Positions 39,911-54,733 of a DNA stretch of 64,000 nucleotides are shown in pieces; within the stretch, counting starts at the first letter, position 1, and each line of letters opens with the position of its first letter. Under the pieces are notes generated by a model. It saw only the letters and a list, made by a program, of their open reading frames with translations, was not told the origin of the DNA and searched no databases. The stretch is from Chrysomallon squamiferum (Eukaryota; Mollusca; Gastropoda; Neomphalida; Peltospiridae). The DNA lies in NCBI GenBank assembly GCA_012295275.1, contig CM022675.1:10327682-10391681 (forward strand), in the 5' to 3' direction. The position numbers and the translations under genes were made by a program.

Positions 39911-40526
39911 GTTTTGAGTCAAACAGTCACATGGTACTGTACAGGTTGTATTTACTCAGTCTGTTCACTCCATCGCTGACACATTAAGGTTTCAACATGT
40001 TGCGTCTGTCATTTTCAGTTTATCTTTTACATCTACTAAGTTGTTTTTTTTCCTGCAAGTTTGAACAGGTAGAAGACATTGAAGTTAATTTAGTGACAGA
40101 ACTAAATGAATTCTGAGACTTTATCAAGAATGTTATGACCAAATTCAAAAAAATAAAATAACAAATAAAAAATATATATATATATATATATTATATATTA
40201 GAAAGTTTCCAGACATATATCATAATGTTATTCATTCAGCAATAAACTTTGTTTTTAAAGAAATCAAAAAGTATGTACATACAGATTTAATGTTTTACAT
40301 GTGAGCAGTTTTTATTTCATTACATTTCTGTTGAAAGTCTGTATATTTGCATTGTTACTCTTAAAACTGTTTCATTTCATTTGTATAAATTTGGATATTG
40401 CATTTTGTTTCCATTTATTCAAAGAATTATTTAGTGAAGGAAAAAGTTGTGAACGTTAAACTTGGTGATATTGTTTTTAAATGTATGTTGTTGTATAGAG
40501 CAGAGTATCTAGGTTTATATAGGGCC

Positions 40527-40562
<36 letters not shown>

Positions 40563-41470
40563 GTTGCATGTTATTTAAAATCTATTGAAATATGTTACAT
40601 ATGTGTTACGTAGTCTTAATATTAGCATTATATATAGAGACTTAAAACTTCACTCAAATTTTGTTTCTTTCTTTTAATTTTTTAAATTTTAATATCTTTA
40701 TTATTTTATTTTATGTTTTTATTATTATTTCTTTATTATTATTATTATTATTTTTTTTTTTTTCATCTTAACAACACTTTACATCTTTTTTTTATATTTA
40801 TATATGTACTTGTTTCATTCCAGTTTTGTTTTATTACATACAAATTCACCTAGTCGACCAAATAAGAGAATGTGATTTTTTTTTTTTTAAATGTAAAATA
40901 CAAATGATCCAGTGGTAAACCAAGCATTGCACACTTTGAAACAGATTGAGCTGTGATGGTATTTTTTATTTTATTTTATTTTCTTAAAGAAAAAAGAAGT
41001 AATGATAACAACAAAAATATTGAGTTAACAACATGTGGGTGATTTTTTAATATCTTTTCATGATGAAAACACCTGTACACGACAGGGAAAATGTTAATTC
41101 TGCTTAATTTGACAAAATGAATCTTCAATTACATATTTTTTTTAAAGTTCTTGTTGGCAGTAGTTTTTACGAATTACGAAGTTAGTCGAAAGAAAGATTA
41201 CATTCTGATAAAATTTTATTATGAATTTATGAATTACTTGTGAAAGCTTTAAGAATTCAAACAAGTACATGAAGTTCAGCTAAACATCACCACTACGTGT
41301 GTTATTTTTTAAAATTATTACATTTATCTGTTTGCTTATTTCATTCTTTCTGTTTATTGTTTTTATTTTTATTTTTTTTTATTTACTTAATAAAACAATA
41401 CTCCGTGAAAGCTTTAAAAGTGAAAGAAAGATCCCTAAACTTATATTAAGATTAATTAAACATTTTAAAA

Positions 41471-41533
<63 letters not shown>

Positions 41534-41796
41534 GACTTTGGTTTGTCTTTCAGTTTCATACAAAAGCACAAAATTTCAATCCACCGCCTAGTTGCAGGAG
41601 TCTAAAAATACTGTTATTTTATGTGGCGAAAGAGAAAAATATTTCAGAGACAACAATACGTCTTTATTTTAAAAAAATAGTTCTTCTTTATAGTGTTTCT
41701 TTAAAATGTCCCTTTTGATGGAACTTAAAAATGTTACCGTCACATTTTGCATGTTCCAGTTATTATTATCATTATTATTGTTGTTATAATTATTAC

Positions 41797-41852
<56 letters not shown>

Positions 41853-44593
41853 GACAGCATGCATGCATCATTACGAGATTTTTTTTTTTTCTTGTCGTAC
41901 TTCATTATTTGTCAAAGATCCTTTACCAATATATCACATATTATGATCTGCTTTAAGAATGCAGTCCTTTTATTATGTTTAGACAGTTTTATTAAATAGT
42001 ACTATCATTTGTGAAGAAGATGAACTGGGTTTTTGGGGGTGTTTTTTTTTTTTTAAGAGTATGCACACGCTATCAAAGGAAACACTATTAAAGAAAAACT
42101 TTAAGATTAAAACAGTTGGTGTTTAAGTTGTGTGTTGTCAATGAGTTTTGTCATGTGCAATACATATAAGTTAAACAGTTTCTGCTTATAGTTGGACATC
42201 ACATTCCAGATTCTGCCTTTGTTATTTTTCTCTGGGGTTTTTCAGAAGTTTGTTTTCAGTTATTATTCTTGTATAAATATTCACATGCGATGAAATTTAA
42301 TGTTGAAATAATTGTATTAGGTCTTTGACGAAAGCAGTTACCGTTTTCATTGTGTTTCTGTTTTTGGATTTTTGGTTTACTTCTTTAAAGTAAAAATAAA
42401 TAGATAAAATAATGTTTTTTCATTTAATCTAGCTTTAAAAATTTTTAAAATTTAATTTATTCATCGTGATCAAATACAAAAAAAAAAAAAAGAAAATAAT
42501 AATAATAAAAAATGTATTAATATAAAGTAATAAAGTTTCTTCCCTGTACATAAATCAGTTTCCACAAGTTAAGTGCTTGTTTTAGAGAGAGATTTATTGT
42601 AAATATATACCATGAATATAATAACTAAGTGATATAAATTTGTTTCATTCTGCAATTGAGTTAATATATCTTGAGGCTTATTGGTCAGTTGAGCAGTTTT
42701 AATTTTGTTTTAAATGGCAGAAAATTTAAAAAAAAAAATTAAAATTACCATGCATGAAAACAGTGACAAACATGTTAATAATACTGAATTAATTATTTAG
42801 AAATTTTGATTTCTTGTTTTTGTTGTCATTATTCCAACAAAGAAGTGGTAACAGTTATTTTAATTAGATTTTAACAGCTGTTTATTTCATAAATTTATTT
42901 TAACAAAAAAAAAAAATTGTTTTTAAAGTTTTAAAATATTTTAATACTTCTGTTAAATTTGATTAGTAATTTGAATTGTGTACAGTTTGTTGCCTAAATT
43001 TAGATAATTCTATTTTTTGTTATATGTAGTCAGAAACAATATATAGTTTATGTCAGAAAAAAACAACACATTATATTGTTTATTCAAGTTTTTATTGTAC
43101 AGTGAATTGTATGTGAATTGACATCTTGTTGTGCAGTTGGAATCAGTTTTGTATGAAATGATTTACTGTGTCTTCAAATATCAAAACTGGAAATTTCTTG
43201 AATTTATGTTCCTAATAAAAGGACCTTTGTCCTCTGCAAATGTCAAGATGATAATTTCTGTTCACCTCTATATTCACTGACAAATCGTCAACCATAATGA
43301 TAATGTAGGTGACAAAAATATTTAAATAAAATAAATAAAAACAAGAACGGAGAAAGAAAAAATCGAAATGTAAAAGTTTTATTTCTTGATATCAAATCAT
43401 AATATTCATTTACAGTTTACAGTTTATAGTAAGAATATGTCAGATCAGTAACAGACACATAATTTCTGCAAGAAATATTATTTGGGTATCATTCAGGCAT
43501 AGTTCATTCATATAAAAAAAAAGACAATACTTGAAATAAATTTTAATTTTATAATATAAACTAATGAAATTATGATTAAAATATTGTTCAGTCATATAAA
43601 CAGATAAGAATCTGAAATTGGATCCTAAATTTTATTATGTGGTTGAGAATTTGCAGTAGGAAATGCGACATCCAATCACTGGAATACAGTTTCTAATATA
43701 AATGATGGATTTAGGTATTATTTCAGTTTTATTTAGTCAACAATGACAAATCCTTATGTCCAGTTTCATAATGAGAACATCATTAATGAACTGAATGTTT
43801 AAATAGCTTTACAGTACTGTTAGTTTGTTAAAATAATAAAGTCATTTCCTTTATGGATCTGAAATGAATTTTGTCCAAAATAAAGTTTACCAAAAATAAT
43901 TTCATTTATATTTTTTAGCATTTAACAGTCAAATATGTTTTGCATGTTGATTGGTTTTTAATTTGTCTGTTAATGACAACAACAACAAAAATATTACATG
44001 CAAAGATTCTTTCATTATCATTCATTGTTTTTTCTTCTTTTTGTAAGTTCTCACTGCACATTATCAAAGTACCATTTTATTTTGGATTAAATTCCTTCCA
44101 ACAAAATTCCATGTAGATTATTTAGTAATATAGAGACCTTGTCACAAATATATTTAGTTAGTTCCTATAACATTTTTGACATAATCTTAAACAAATGTGA
44201 TCGTAACATTAATTATTACTTTCCTACGACCAGATAATGGTGTAGAAAATCCTTCACTTTTTTTTTGTTACTTGTTTTTTTTTAAATATCTAAACCAATC
44301 AAAATCTACTCCAGTTCCACTGCCATCAAAGCTAATTTTTTTTTCACATCCTTTATAATCACTAGTTTAGACAATGCTATAGTGGTTGAAACTTATTAAG
44401 CACATAACTATATATATATATATATATTAATTACTTTTTTTAACATGGAAAGCCCCAGAACGTTTACGTCGTTGACAGAGAAAAATGAGCTGCATTTTCA
44501 TGATTCAAATATGCTTTCTTTAACTATTCCATGTTGTGAAAAATGACATGCCTATGTTATGTGAAGCTTATGAATGCTGATGGTAATTATTAT

Positions 44594-44594
44594 C

Positions 44595-44672
<78 letters not shown>

Positions 44673-44682
44673 ATGTATGTAT

Positions 44683-44720
<38 letters not shown>

Positions 44721-44723
44721 GTA

Positions 44724-44778
<55 letters not shown>

Positions 44779-44789
44779 ATCTATATATA
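44594..44789. repeat. Compound (TA)n/(TATG)n tract
   Basis: About 195 bp made only of TA, TATG and TGTA units. Long open frames through it (YIYIYM...) are simple-sequence artefacts. Confidence 0.95.
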
Positions 44790-47018
44790 AAATGTAGATT
44801 TTTACTATGAAATTTGTTTTTAGTATTTTACATGAAATAAATATATATTATACATAGTTACCTGGGCAGGGACTCAATATTTTGTTGATACAAGTTTTAC
44901 TAAGTATTATAAATGTAAGCCAATGTACTGGTATTGTATTGTGGATTGTATGTCAGTATTATACAGATGAAGGAAAAAAAAAAAAAAACATATATATATA
45001 TAAAACAGTTTTAATGATGATGTTCATAATTGATTTTCTTAAAATTTTAACAAATGTACAGATCATTTTGAAAATGCATTGTTGAAATGTATATACGTTC
45101 TTTAAGTTTTTAATGGAATTTTTTATATTTCATTAAATTGAATAATATTAATTTTTATCTTTTTGTAAATTGACGTAGCTAAATATGTTTCTTTGTTTTA
45201 ATGTCATTGACTGCACACATTTTACCAATCAAATATTTTGTTTTAGATCATGGGAAAGAAAAATTAAAAATTTTAAATTTTTTAATAAAATTAACTACAT
45301 AATTTAGATGGGCAAGAATTTTTTGTTTGTAAACTATAATGTGAAAAGAACAAAATAAAATGTTTAATAATCATTTAATTAATTTCTAATAAAGTATTTA
45401 CTTTATTACCTTACTAAATAAACAGCCTGTCTCTAGGTTATAGTTTATTAATTATTATTATTAAATATCAACAGATAACAAAAAAGTAATAAATAAAAAA
45501 TAAAATGTTTAAACAATATATATATATTAACCAACAATTATAGCAATAATAACAACAAATTAATCCTTAATTAAAATGAGATTAGAAAATCCAAAGGCAG
45601 AAGCTTTTGAAGTTACTGTACTTTAATTTTATGTATGCATTATTATTTTTATTTATTTTTATTATTATTTTTTTTTTTTTTTCATTATAGCCTTCATCTG
45701 CAATGAACTGACAAAATGTCTACAATTATTTGTATTACGTTTTTGTTGACTACCTCTGTTCCACACAGGCTTGGAGCCATTGTATGCTTTTACTAATGTC
45801 AAATAAACTTCATCATTTATACAAATTGTCAGTCATTTGTGTTAACACTGTTCTGCATGATTTTAATCAACCCATTTGTTTCATTTTTGTTTTTTCAAAG
45901 CGGTATTATTATTTTTTTTTGCAAACACTCACAAATTAATTTTGCATGTTACTCGTACAACAAATGAACAACAAGAAACATATATAATAAAAAATGAAAA
46001 AAAACCCAAAATATTTAACAAATTTCACTTTTGGGGATGTTTTTGTTATTTTCTATAATCGAGTGAAAACTAAGTTGCCCCCCTTTAGTAAATCTTTAAT
46101 AAAAGGCAAGCGATTTATTCTGTGTACATAAAACGTCATTAAATTTTGGTATTAACGTTTGGTTTCTTTAATCCAAATTCTTTTTTCGTTCAACTTTGGT
46201 GTATCATCCTGAGTCAACTTGTATATTTTTATGAGTTATAAAACACTGCAAGAAATAAAGACTATACACAATTTAATTTATATTATGTAAGCGTGATAAT
46301 AATCATTAAAACGACTTAAGTTTTTTTTCAAGCAAGTACCTCAAATCCATCCATTTGATGGCGAGAAAATTATGTAAAAAAAACAATGATAATAACAAAA
46401 TAAATAAATAAATAAATAATTTTAAATCTATAGGCGTTAAAGTGTTAATAAAAATTATCTTTATCAGAAAACGTATTTGATTTGATTAAAATGAATTTGA
46501 TAACATTGTATATGAATATATTTATATATTTTTACCTTTACAAAAATATAAATTGACTAATATATTTGTATTTTTAAACAGGATTTTAAAACTTTTATAA
46601 AAGGATATGATGATTTATAAAGCATGCGCACGTTTATATTCATGCAAACACACACACAGATACAAAATAATTCTGATCAATGAGAATATTCCCAATTTTT
46701 ACTGAAAGAATGTACACTTCCTTTGCCGGAGATATTATTTCAATCATTTCACAATTTGTGAAAAAATATTGTGGTGTCCGGTTTATTCGTTGTAGAATTA
46801 ACAAACGTACTATAAAGACTGAGTTTATAACCGATCCCATACTCAGTTTGAAATATTAAAGATTGTTCTTGTATACACTAATTTTGTTTCTAAGATGAAT
46901 AACCTGAGCGTTTGAATGTTTTCATCTGATTTCAGTTTAATACCACAGCCTGCTTTCAGATAACAAATTAACCAAATTTTAAAAAATTCTTATACAGTAT
47001 TGCCATTTAAACAACATC

Positions 47019-47105
<87 letters not shown>

Positions 47106-47576
47106 AATAAATAAATAAATTGAAATGAAATGAAATAAATAGATAAATAAATAATAAATAAATAAATAGATAAAATATAGAAATAAAAATAATAAAATAA
47201 AATAAAATAAAATACAATAGGAAAAGGAGAGAAAAATTTTGAATTTGTTTTTGAATCTAAATATTTAAAGAAATGTGACCGAAATACATTCACCTAATGA
47301 ATGTGAAAGAAAACGAAGATATTTTTAGCATTAACTAAATATTTTAATGTTACATCTGATAATGAAGCGGATTTTAGAGTTATCGCCTTCGATAAGTTGT
47401 TCCATTAACCAACCGATAATTCATTCAACTGAAAAATTCTAAATGTTCCTTTTCTTCACCGTGCTATAGCGACACTAGTTAGCAGTATGTCCGATGCGTA
47501 ATTTTAAATGAACGAGAATCCGAATTTTCAAATTTACACTAAACATGTATGTCTGATTTTTATTTATTTATTTATT

Positions 47577-47638
<62 letters not shown>

Positions 47639-48308
47639 CTTTTTATAAATGCAGTTCAGAAATAATGTATATATTTTTTATTTAATAATAAAAATCTGTA
47701 CAGCTAATATTCTAGAATTGGGCTTTGTGAATGGCACGTCAAATTTCACGAGGAAAATAACGAATGGGATTGCCCATGCTTGTCCTAGAAGTTTAAATTG
47801 TTCGTTTAAACAGGATTAATTTGTTTGGAAGACTTGACGAACGATAAACTATTCGTGCACTTCACAGCCACTGGAATTGTTCGCTAGCTTTTTAGTATCT
47901 GAGTAGTATGAAACGAAGTTAGAAAAACAATTGTAAGAAAGACATTTTAAAGTGTATTATTATTATTGTTTTTAACTAATAATACTTATTTCTAATTGAC
48001 GTACAGAATATAATTTTATACATTTGACTTCGTTTATCTTAAACAACGTGAAAGCGTTTTGAACTGTTCTCTCGTTTTTCATCAGGAAATTCGGAAATGG
48101 CAAAACTTGCCAAAAGCAATTGATTAAAAATAATATTTGTAATATTGAAGTTTGGCAGATGTGCTATGTGCGATAACACAAGTCCAAATACATCTAGTAT
48201 TATGAATTGATAATTTGGTAATCTTGCGTTTAAGATAATTTTTATATTGTAATATCATTAAATTACTGTAAATTGTAATATTCATTTATTTATGTTTATG
48301 AAAGCTAA

Positions 48309-48520
48309 ATGCCAGTGAATACCAAAAATCGTTTTCTTCTCGTCTACGGATCACAAACTGGCCAAGCACAAGCAATATCTGAAGAAATTGCAGAAAAAGC
48401 TGAGCAGTACGGGTTACATGCTGACATCCATTGTCTTAGTTTAACAGAAAAAAAAGTAAACCAACATAACGTTTAGTTTATTATTATTTTTTTTATTTCT
48501 TCTTTTGTGGTTTCTTTTTA

Positions 48521-48565
<45 letters not shown>

Positions 48566-51500
48566 TGTGTCATTAAAAAGAAGAAATAAAGAATAAAAAA
48601 ATCAAAGATATTACAAATGAAGCTTGTACAATTTCTGATATAAAAATGTTTAATAGTTAATTATCTTAAACTAAATAAGTGTCTGTGATAATTGTTTAAT
48701 AATAAAAAAAAAATATGGAAGTGTGAATGAATATAAATATAACATTATATTGTTAATTAGCATTATGAAGGAAAAATAATTAAAAAAAACAACATTTAAG
48801 AAAGATTAATAAACATGTTATGATAAGACATAATAAATCTAGCTGGCAACATTTTCATGATTGATTATAGGAAATTTGAAAACACTAACACTAGGAACAT
48901 TTCCCTGTTTTCAGTTTAACATAGAACGTGAGAAATGTGTTGTCATAGTAACATCAACTACAGGGGATGGTGACCCACCCGACACAGCGAGGAAGTTTAT
49001 TCGACGTCTGAAGAAGACCACTTTATCAGAAACCTACTTGTCACATTTGAATTACACACTTCTGGGTAAACTTTTAGGAAAGACATTCAATTGTTTAAAT
49101 GTGTTAATCAGTGAAAAAGAGAGATTATTTTATTTTGATTAACCTAAATCATAAAATTAACCCCAAAAACTAAACACAAATGCTCGGTTTTGTCAGATGT
49201 GTTCCAATCATTTATTTATTACATTCATCATTTTGTGGGAATGAGAAATTGTACCATGTTCTTACTTCTCTTCCATCAATTTCATGAATAAATAAACTGT
49301 ATTTTATTATTTAAAGTAAACTTTTTACATCTTTCAGAAAATATCTGTACTGTGCAAGATAAAAATTAAGAACAAAAGTCAAATATTTTATTTATGGATA
49401 TTAATTCATTTATTGACATAATTATTATTATTATTTTTTTTTTTTTTCTAAATCTATAATATAAATTATTATGACTTTGTGCTATCAGGTTTAGGAGATT
49501 CCAATTACACAAATTTCTGTAACTGTGCTAAATCACTGGAGAAACGTCTGTCTGAACTTGGTGCCAAGCAGTTCTACCCAAGTGGCTGGGCTGACGATGC
49601 TGTTGGGTATGTTAATAAAATGTTTGGTAAATGAAACCATGTACATGAATAATTTACAATAATGCATATATCTATAACTATATTTTGAATGTGAAATAAC
49701 ATTTAACAATAATTCTGGAAGTTTAAATTTGAATCATTCAGATTAATTGATGATTTACACATATAGTTTTATTTGGATATGTATATTAATGAATTGTCTT
49801 TAGTTTTGACGATAATAATGATAGTAAGTACATTTCCTTTACATCTTACATAGAATGTTTCCTTTCTAAATATAAACAACAACAACAACAAAAATTATAT
49901 CCATACATATAAATATATATATATATTTAGTTACCATTTGAAATAGAGAGTAAATGGTATAAAAAATATACATATGTACATACATACATATATATATATG
50001 TATTTTATTTATTAATTTATTTTTTGTTTTTTTTGACAGATTGGAGGTTGTTGTAGAACCATGGATGGATGGACTTTTTCCAGCAATAACAAAATTTCTT
50101 GGTCTTGTTCCAAAGACTGCATCCAATACAGCCTCATCATTGAATTCTTGCAAGACGTGCAATAATATAATTTTATCAAACGTTTCTGAATCAAAAGTTA
50201 CTGGTGTTTCCTCTCCCACAAGTGAAGTGTGTTCTCAAGACTTGGAAACTGATTCCCTTTCATTACTGCCTTTATCTAACACAGCTAATTCTAGTGCCAA
50301 AAGTACTTCCGATGAAAACATTATAGCTCGGCCTGTACTCAAAACAGAACTGATGAGTCACAGTAAAGAAGAAACTGTTTCAGAGAACCACAGGGTAAAA
50401 AAGATGGAGCCAAGTTTGAAGAATTCTGTTCCACCTTTGTCAGAAAGTTCTTTGATAATGCCGATTCTCCCACCAAGATTTTTGTCCATAATCTATAAAC
50501 CTGAAGATTCATTGGTATGTTTAAAATCTGATAATTAATAATTGCAAAATTGCATCCTTAATCTGTTTCAGTTTTCTTTAAATGAAATGACAATACTTTG
50601 GAAGGTTATTAACATAAATTTTGATTTTGGTTTTTTTGTTCCCAGAATCAAAGAAATCATTTAAACCTACATACTAGTATTTGACTAAACAAAAAATTAA
50701 TCTATTTTCTACTGTTTATTATACTTAAAAGTTTCAACAGACTGTCTTTGCTTTTAACCATTAGAATGTGACAGATATTCCAATTCAAAATGGCTGCTCA
50801 TTTCCGTCTGCTGCTAGTGGCATTGTCATGGCAGAAGTAACAACAGCTAAACAACTGACCTCACCAGATGCCTTGAAGAAGACATTACTGCTTACACTGG
50901 ATCTGAAAGTAAGTTAGACTTTTTCTGTAACAAGCTATTCTTTTAGTCAGCATTCTGCAGATAACCCTCCTTTTGAAAATCATGGAAAAAGTATAAATTG
51001 CTCTGATAATAAAAAATTATTTCTGACTGTTGTTGTTAAAAATTTCAGCACCAGTTTCTGAATTGTTTTTGTTGTATTTTAAATATTTAATATTTAATAG
51101 AAATATAATTTTATTGAAATTATTCTGAAGCAAATTAAAAATTGATAAACTATAAATCTGAATTAAGTATTATATAACTTTTATATAATCTAGAGTCCTT
51201 ATTTTCATTGTGTCATCTTCAGTTTTTCTTTCAATTTTTTTTTTTTTCCTTTAGGATTCCTCTTTTCAGTGTAAACCTGGCGATGCTATTTCTGTAGTGT
51301 GTCCCAACTCACTCTCTGAAGTTCAAATGTTGCTCACTAGGTATGTTTTAACATTTCAGGAATGAATTACAGAGTAAAAGATGAGAAAAAGACAAGAACA
51401 TGTTATTCCATTCTTTGTCTGCACTTAAGTAACAGTAAGAATATAGATCCATCTGCATAATTTTTATTATACATTTTCAGGAAGAGATTTGTGGTAGGAT

Positions 51501-53139
51501 GTTTAAATTGCATTATTTTATATAATTCAAATACGAATTGTAAATAAGTATGATACTTTTCGTTATTTTAATTTTTATTTTTTATTATTATTATTTTTTA
51601 ATGTTTGTGAACATTTTTGGAGGTAGCTGTATATTTTTTGTATCTGACAAATAGAAAAGCCAGTATATTTTTTCATAATGCAACAAATCTTGATGTACTT
51701 ATTTCAGGCTTGGTTTGAAAGAGAAAGCTGAAGTCCCTGTCACGTTTGAGATTCTGCCAAACACAAAGAAACGCAATGCATCAGTTCCACCCTATTTCCC
51801 CAAGCAGACAACACTGCAGCATTTACTTCAGACTTGTATAGACATCAGAGATCCACCAAAAAAAGTAAGCATTAATTCATTTGGTACAGAGTTGCAGGCA
51901 TGTTTGATACTGTCTGCAGTTGCTCCACCGAAACTGCTCATTTTTAGACATTTAAGTAATAGTTCAACAGGCTGGCCCCTCAATACAATATTCACATAAA
52001 TGAATTATTTTTCATCTCTATGCGAGCTTCTGTGCCATCTTGTTCAACTGACATAAATTTGTCACATTGTATCATCTGTTTGATATCATCTCTCATTGCT
52101 TGGGCAATATGGTGAACAAAGTCCCTACATGAGTGGTCATTGTCCTTCCCACTTATAAACTGCACCCCATTGTTCTTCTGTAAGGCAGTCAGGGACTGGT
52201 AGTCAGACATAGGTCTCTCCTGCATAACCAACCACAATGCTGTACTGCTATGATTCTTATATTGTTCTTTACTGGGTTTTTCAAATAATTTTCCAGTGGA
52301 ATTAGAACATATAACAGAGAGTTTCAGAAAGGAAATTAGCTGTTTGAAAATATTGTATTGAGGGGCCATTGAAGGATTTTGTCGACTTTATTGATAGGTG
52401 GTAACCTCCTGGTAACTTGAATGAGCGTTCTCGATTTATTTCGATGCCTGAGTTGTATTCAATTATGACAATAAATGCAGATTAGGTATCACAAGTAAGA
52501 AATAACGATTACAGTCATTATTTAAATGGCATTAAAGAACTTTGTACCATTTACTTTTTATAAATGATTAGAAATGATTTTATTATTAGTAAATAATCAT
52601 CTTTGCTGTAATTGAACATTTGTTTAGTATGGACTTTTCATAAAACTATTTCATATATATATACATTACTCTAATTTTCTCTATAGGATATGTGTGTGTG
52701 TGTGTGTGTCTGAATTATAATTTAAGATGGACAATGGCAAGATAAAGTTTTGATTTTAAATAACTGTCTATTAGAAAAAACTTCAGATGTGAAATTTTTG
52801 ATACTTACTAGGCTTTACTTCGATGTCTGGTTGATTACACTTCAAATGAGACAGAAAAACGTCGTCTCCAGGAGTTGTGCAGTAAACAGGGAGCAGAGGA
52901 TTATGGGAAGTTCATTCGGGCACCAGGATTATCAATCTTGGACATTCTCAGTGCCTTTCCATCATGCACACCCTCATTTGAGGCAGTTTTAGGTGAGGGG
53001 TCTTACAGTAATTTCATGTGTGTTTGTGGTAATGACTACAAGTTTTTATACCACTAAGACATGCCTTGTGATTCCCTTGCGATTTATTCTCATTCAAACT
53101 ATGGCAAGAAGCTGTGTTATTAACTACATCAACAGCCTC

Positions 53140-53170
<31 letters not shown>

Positions 53171-54664
53171 GTAGTAGTAATGGTTGTAGTGGTGGTGATA
53201 ACAACTACAACATCAAAGAAGTAATAGATAGAAACACTAACACTGAATTTGACTTAGGTTTACTTTATATATTAATTTATAGTTTATATCATATAAAAAA
53301 CTTTAATTTATTGTTTTTAAAATGTTACAGAGCATCTGCCAAGACTGCAACCCAGACCTTATTCCATTTGCTGGTAAGGTTTGAAATACTGTTTTCAGAT
53401 TGTTTTGTACAAACAAGCTTTATTTTATGTTATCAAAAATATTATTTAAGAAATATAAATGGATTTCATATTACACTTAAAAACTTGTTCTTATATTCTA
53501 AAGACCGAAAAATTCTGAAAACCAAAATACTTAAATGCATTGTTGATAAGGGATTTTGAACAGAATATGCTGATATACAAAGGGCTATATAATTTTAACA
53601 TGCAGGTGTTCAGTATTTTAAAATGTATCCCCTGTTCGGAGTAAAAATTGTGAATTTATTTAAAATGTTTAAATAAACAAAAACACTAAATACTCTGTTC
53701 TTATGCAAAACTTTTCATTTTGAAGCTGACATATCTTTTTATTTTGAAAACCCTTGCAACATTTGTTTTGTCTTTCAGTGATCCCTCTCATACAGGTAAA
53801 ATTCAGATATGTTTCAATGTGGTTAGCATTGAAGAAGCAGATGGGAGGAGTTACCCAAGATCGGGATTGTGTACTGGATGGCTGGACAGATTGACAGGTG
53901 TCATTCAAAGTGATGGATCTGATGAAAAAGGCAGGGAAATAAATGAACAGTTACAGTCACTGACTCTTACCAACCCTCCTCTGGTTTGTGGTTTTAATTT
54001 GAAATTTAATATTAATTATTTATTTCACTTTAAATTTAGTATTAATTATTTATTTCACTTTAAATTTATTAATTTCTTGCTAGTTAAACTTTTATTATTA
54101 TTATTATTATTATCATTATTATTTTTGTTTATACTTAAAAGCTTTTTAGAGCAAGCAAATGTGATGTGATAATAACATTATCTAAAAAATGAAGCCTTAA
54201 ATAATATTCTACATTTTAATCCCATTTTGAACAACTGGATGCTAAAAATCTGGTACAGATAATATTTAAAAGTATATTTATAGAAAGATCAAAATAAATA
54301 TAAATGATGGAATTTCATATTGAGCTCTTTGAAATAAATCACTGATGATTGATTTTTAAAAATTTATAATATATCTAGTAATTTTAAATAATTTCAACTG
54401 TACATTTTTCTGTTCTTCTCTGTGTATTAGACTCATGTACCAGTTTTTGCCAGGACCAATCAGAGATTCCATTCTCCAGAGGATACTAGTAAACCAATGA
54501 TTCTGATTGGTCCAGGGACAGGTGTGGCACCTTTCATTGGCTTTCTGCAGCAGAGACAGAGCCACCTGGAAAGGGGAGACAAGTGTGGTGCAGTCTGGCT
54601 ATTTTATGGATGCAGACACAGAGAGAAAGACTTTCTTTTCAAGTTTGTTTCTTCTAAATATTGG

Positions 54665-54733
<69 letters not shown>

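Larger units (their letters stand above)
38529..48308. other. Gene-poor interval between zinc-finger gene and MTRR
   Basis: No coding exon can be supported. The left part is probably a long zinc-finger 3'UTR; an AATAAA at about 43214 is one of many possible signals. The interval contains a 190-bp tandem duplication (separate entry), (ATT)n at 40531-40561 and 41796-41842, 57 consecutive T at 41473-41529, a TA/TATG tract at 44594-44789, and AAT/AAAT tracts at 47020-47217 and 47560-47638. The MTRR promoter and 5'UTR should lie in about 47300-48308, but no core element stands out. Confidence 0.6.

Noticed and set aside
44543-44810. Long YIYIYM-type open frames.
   Set aside because: Produced by the TA/TATG microsatellite, with no splice or start context.
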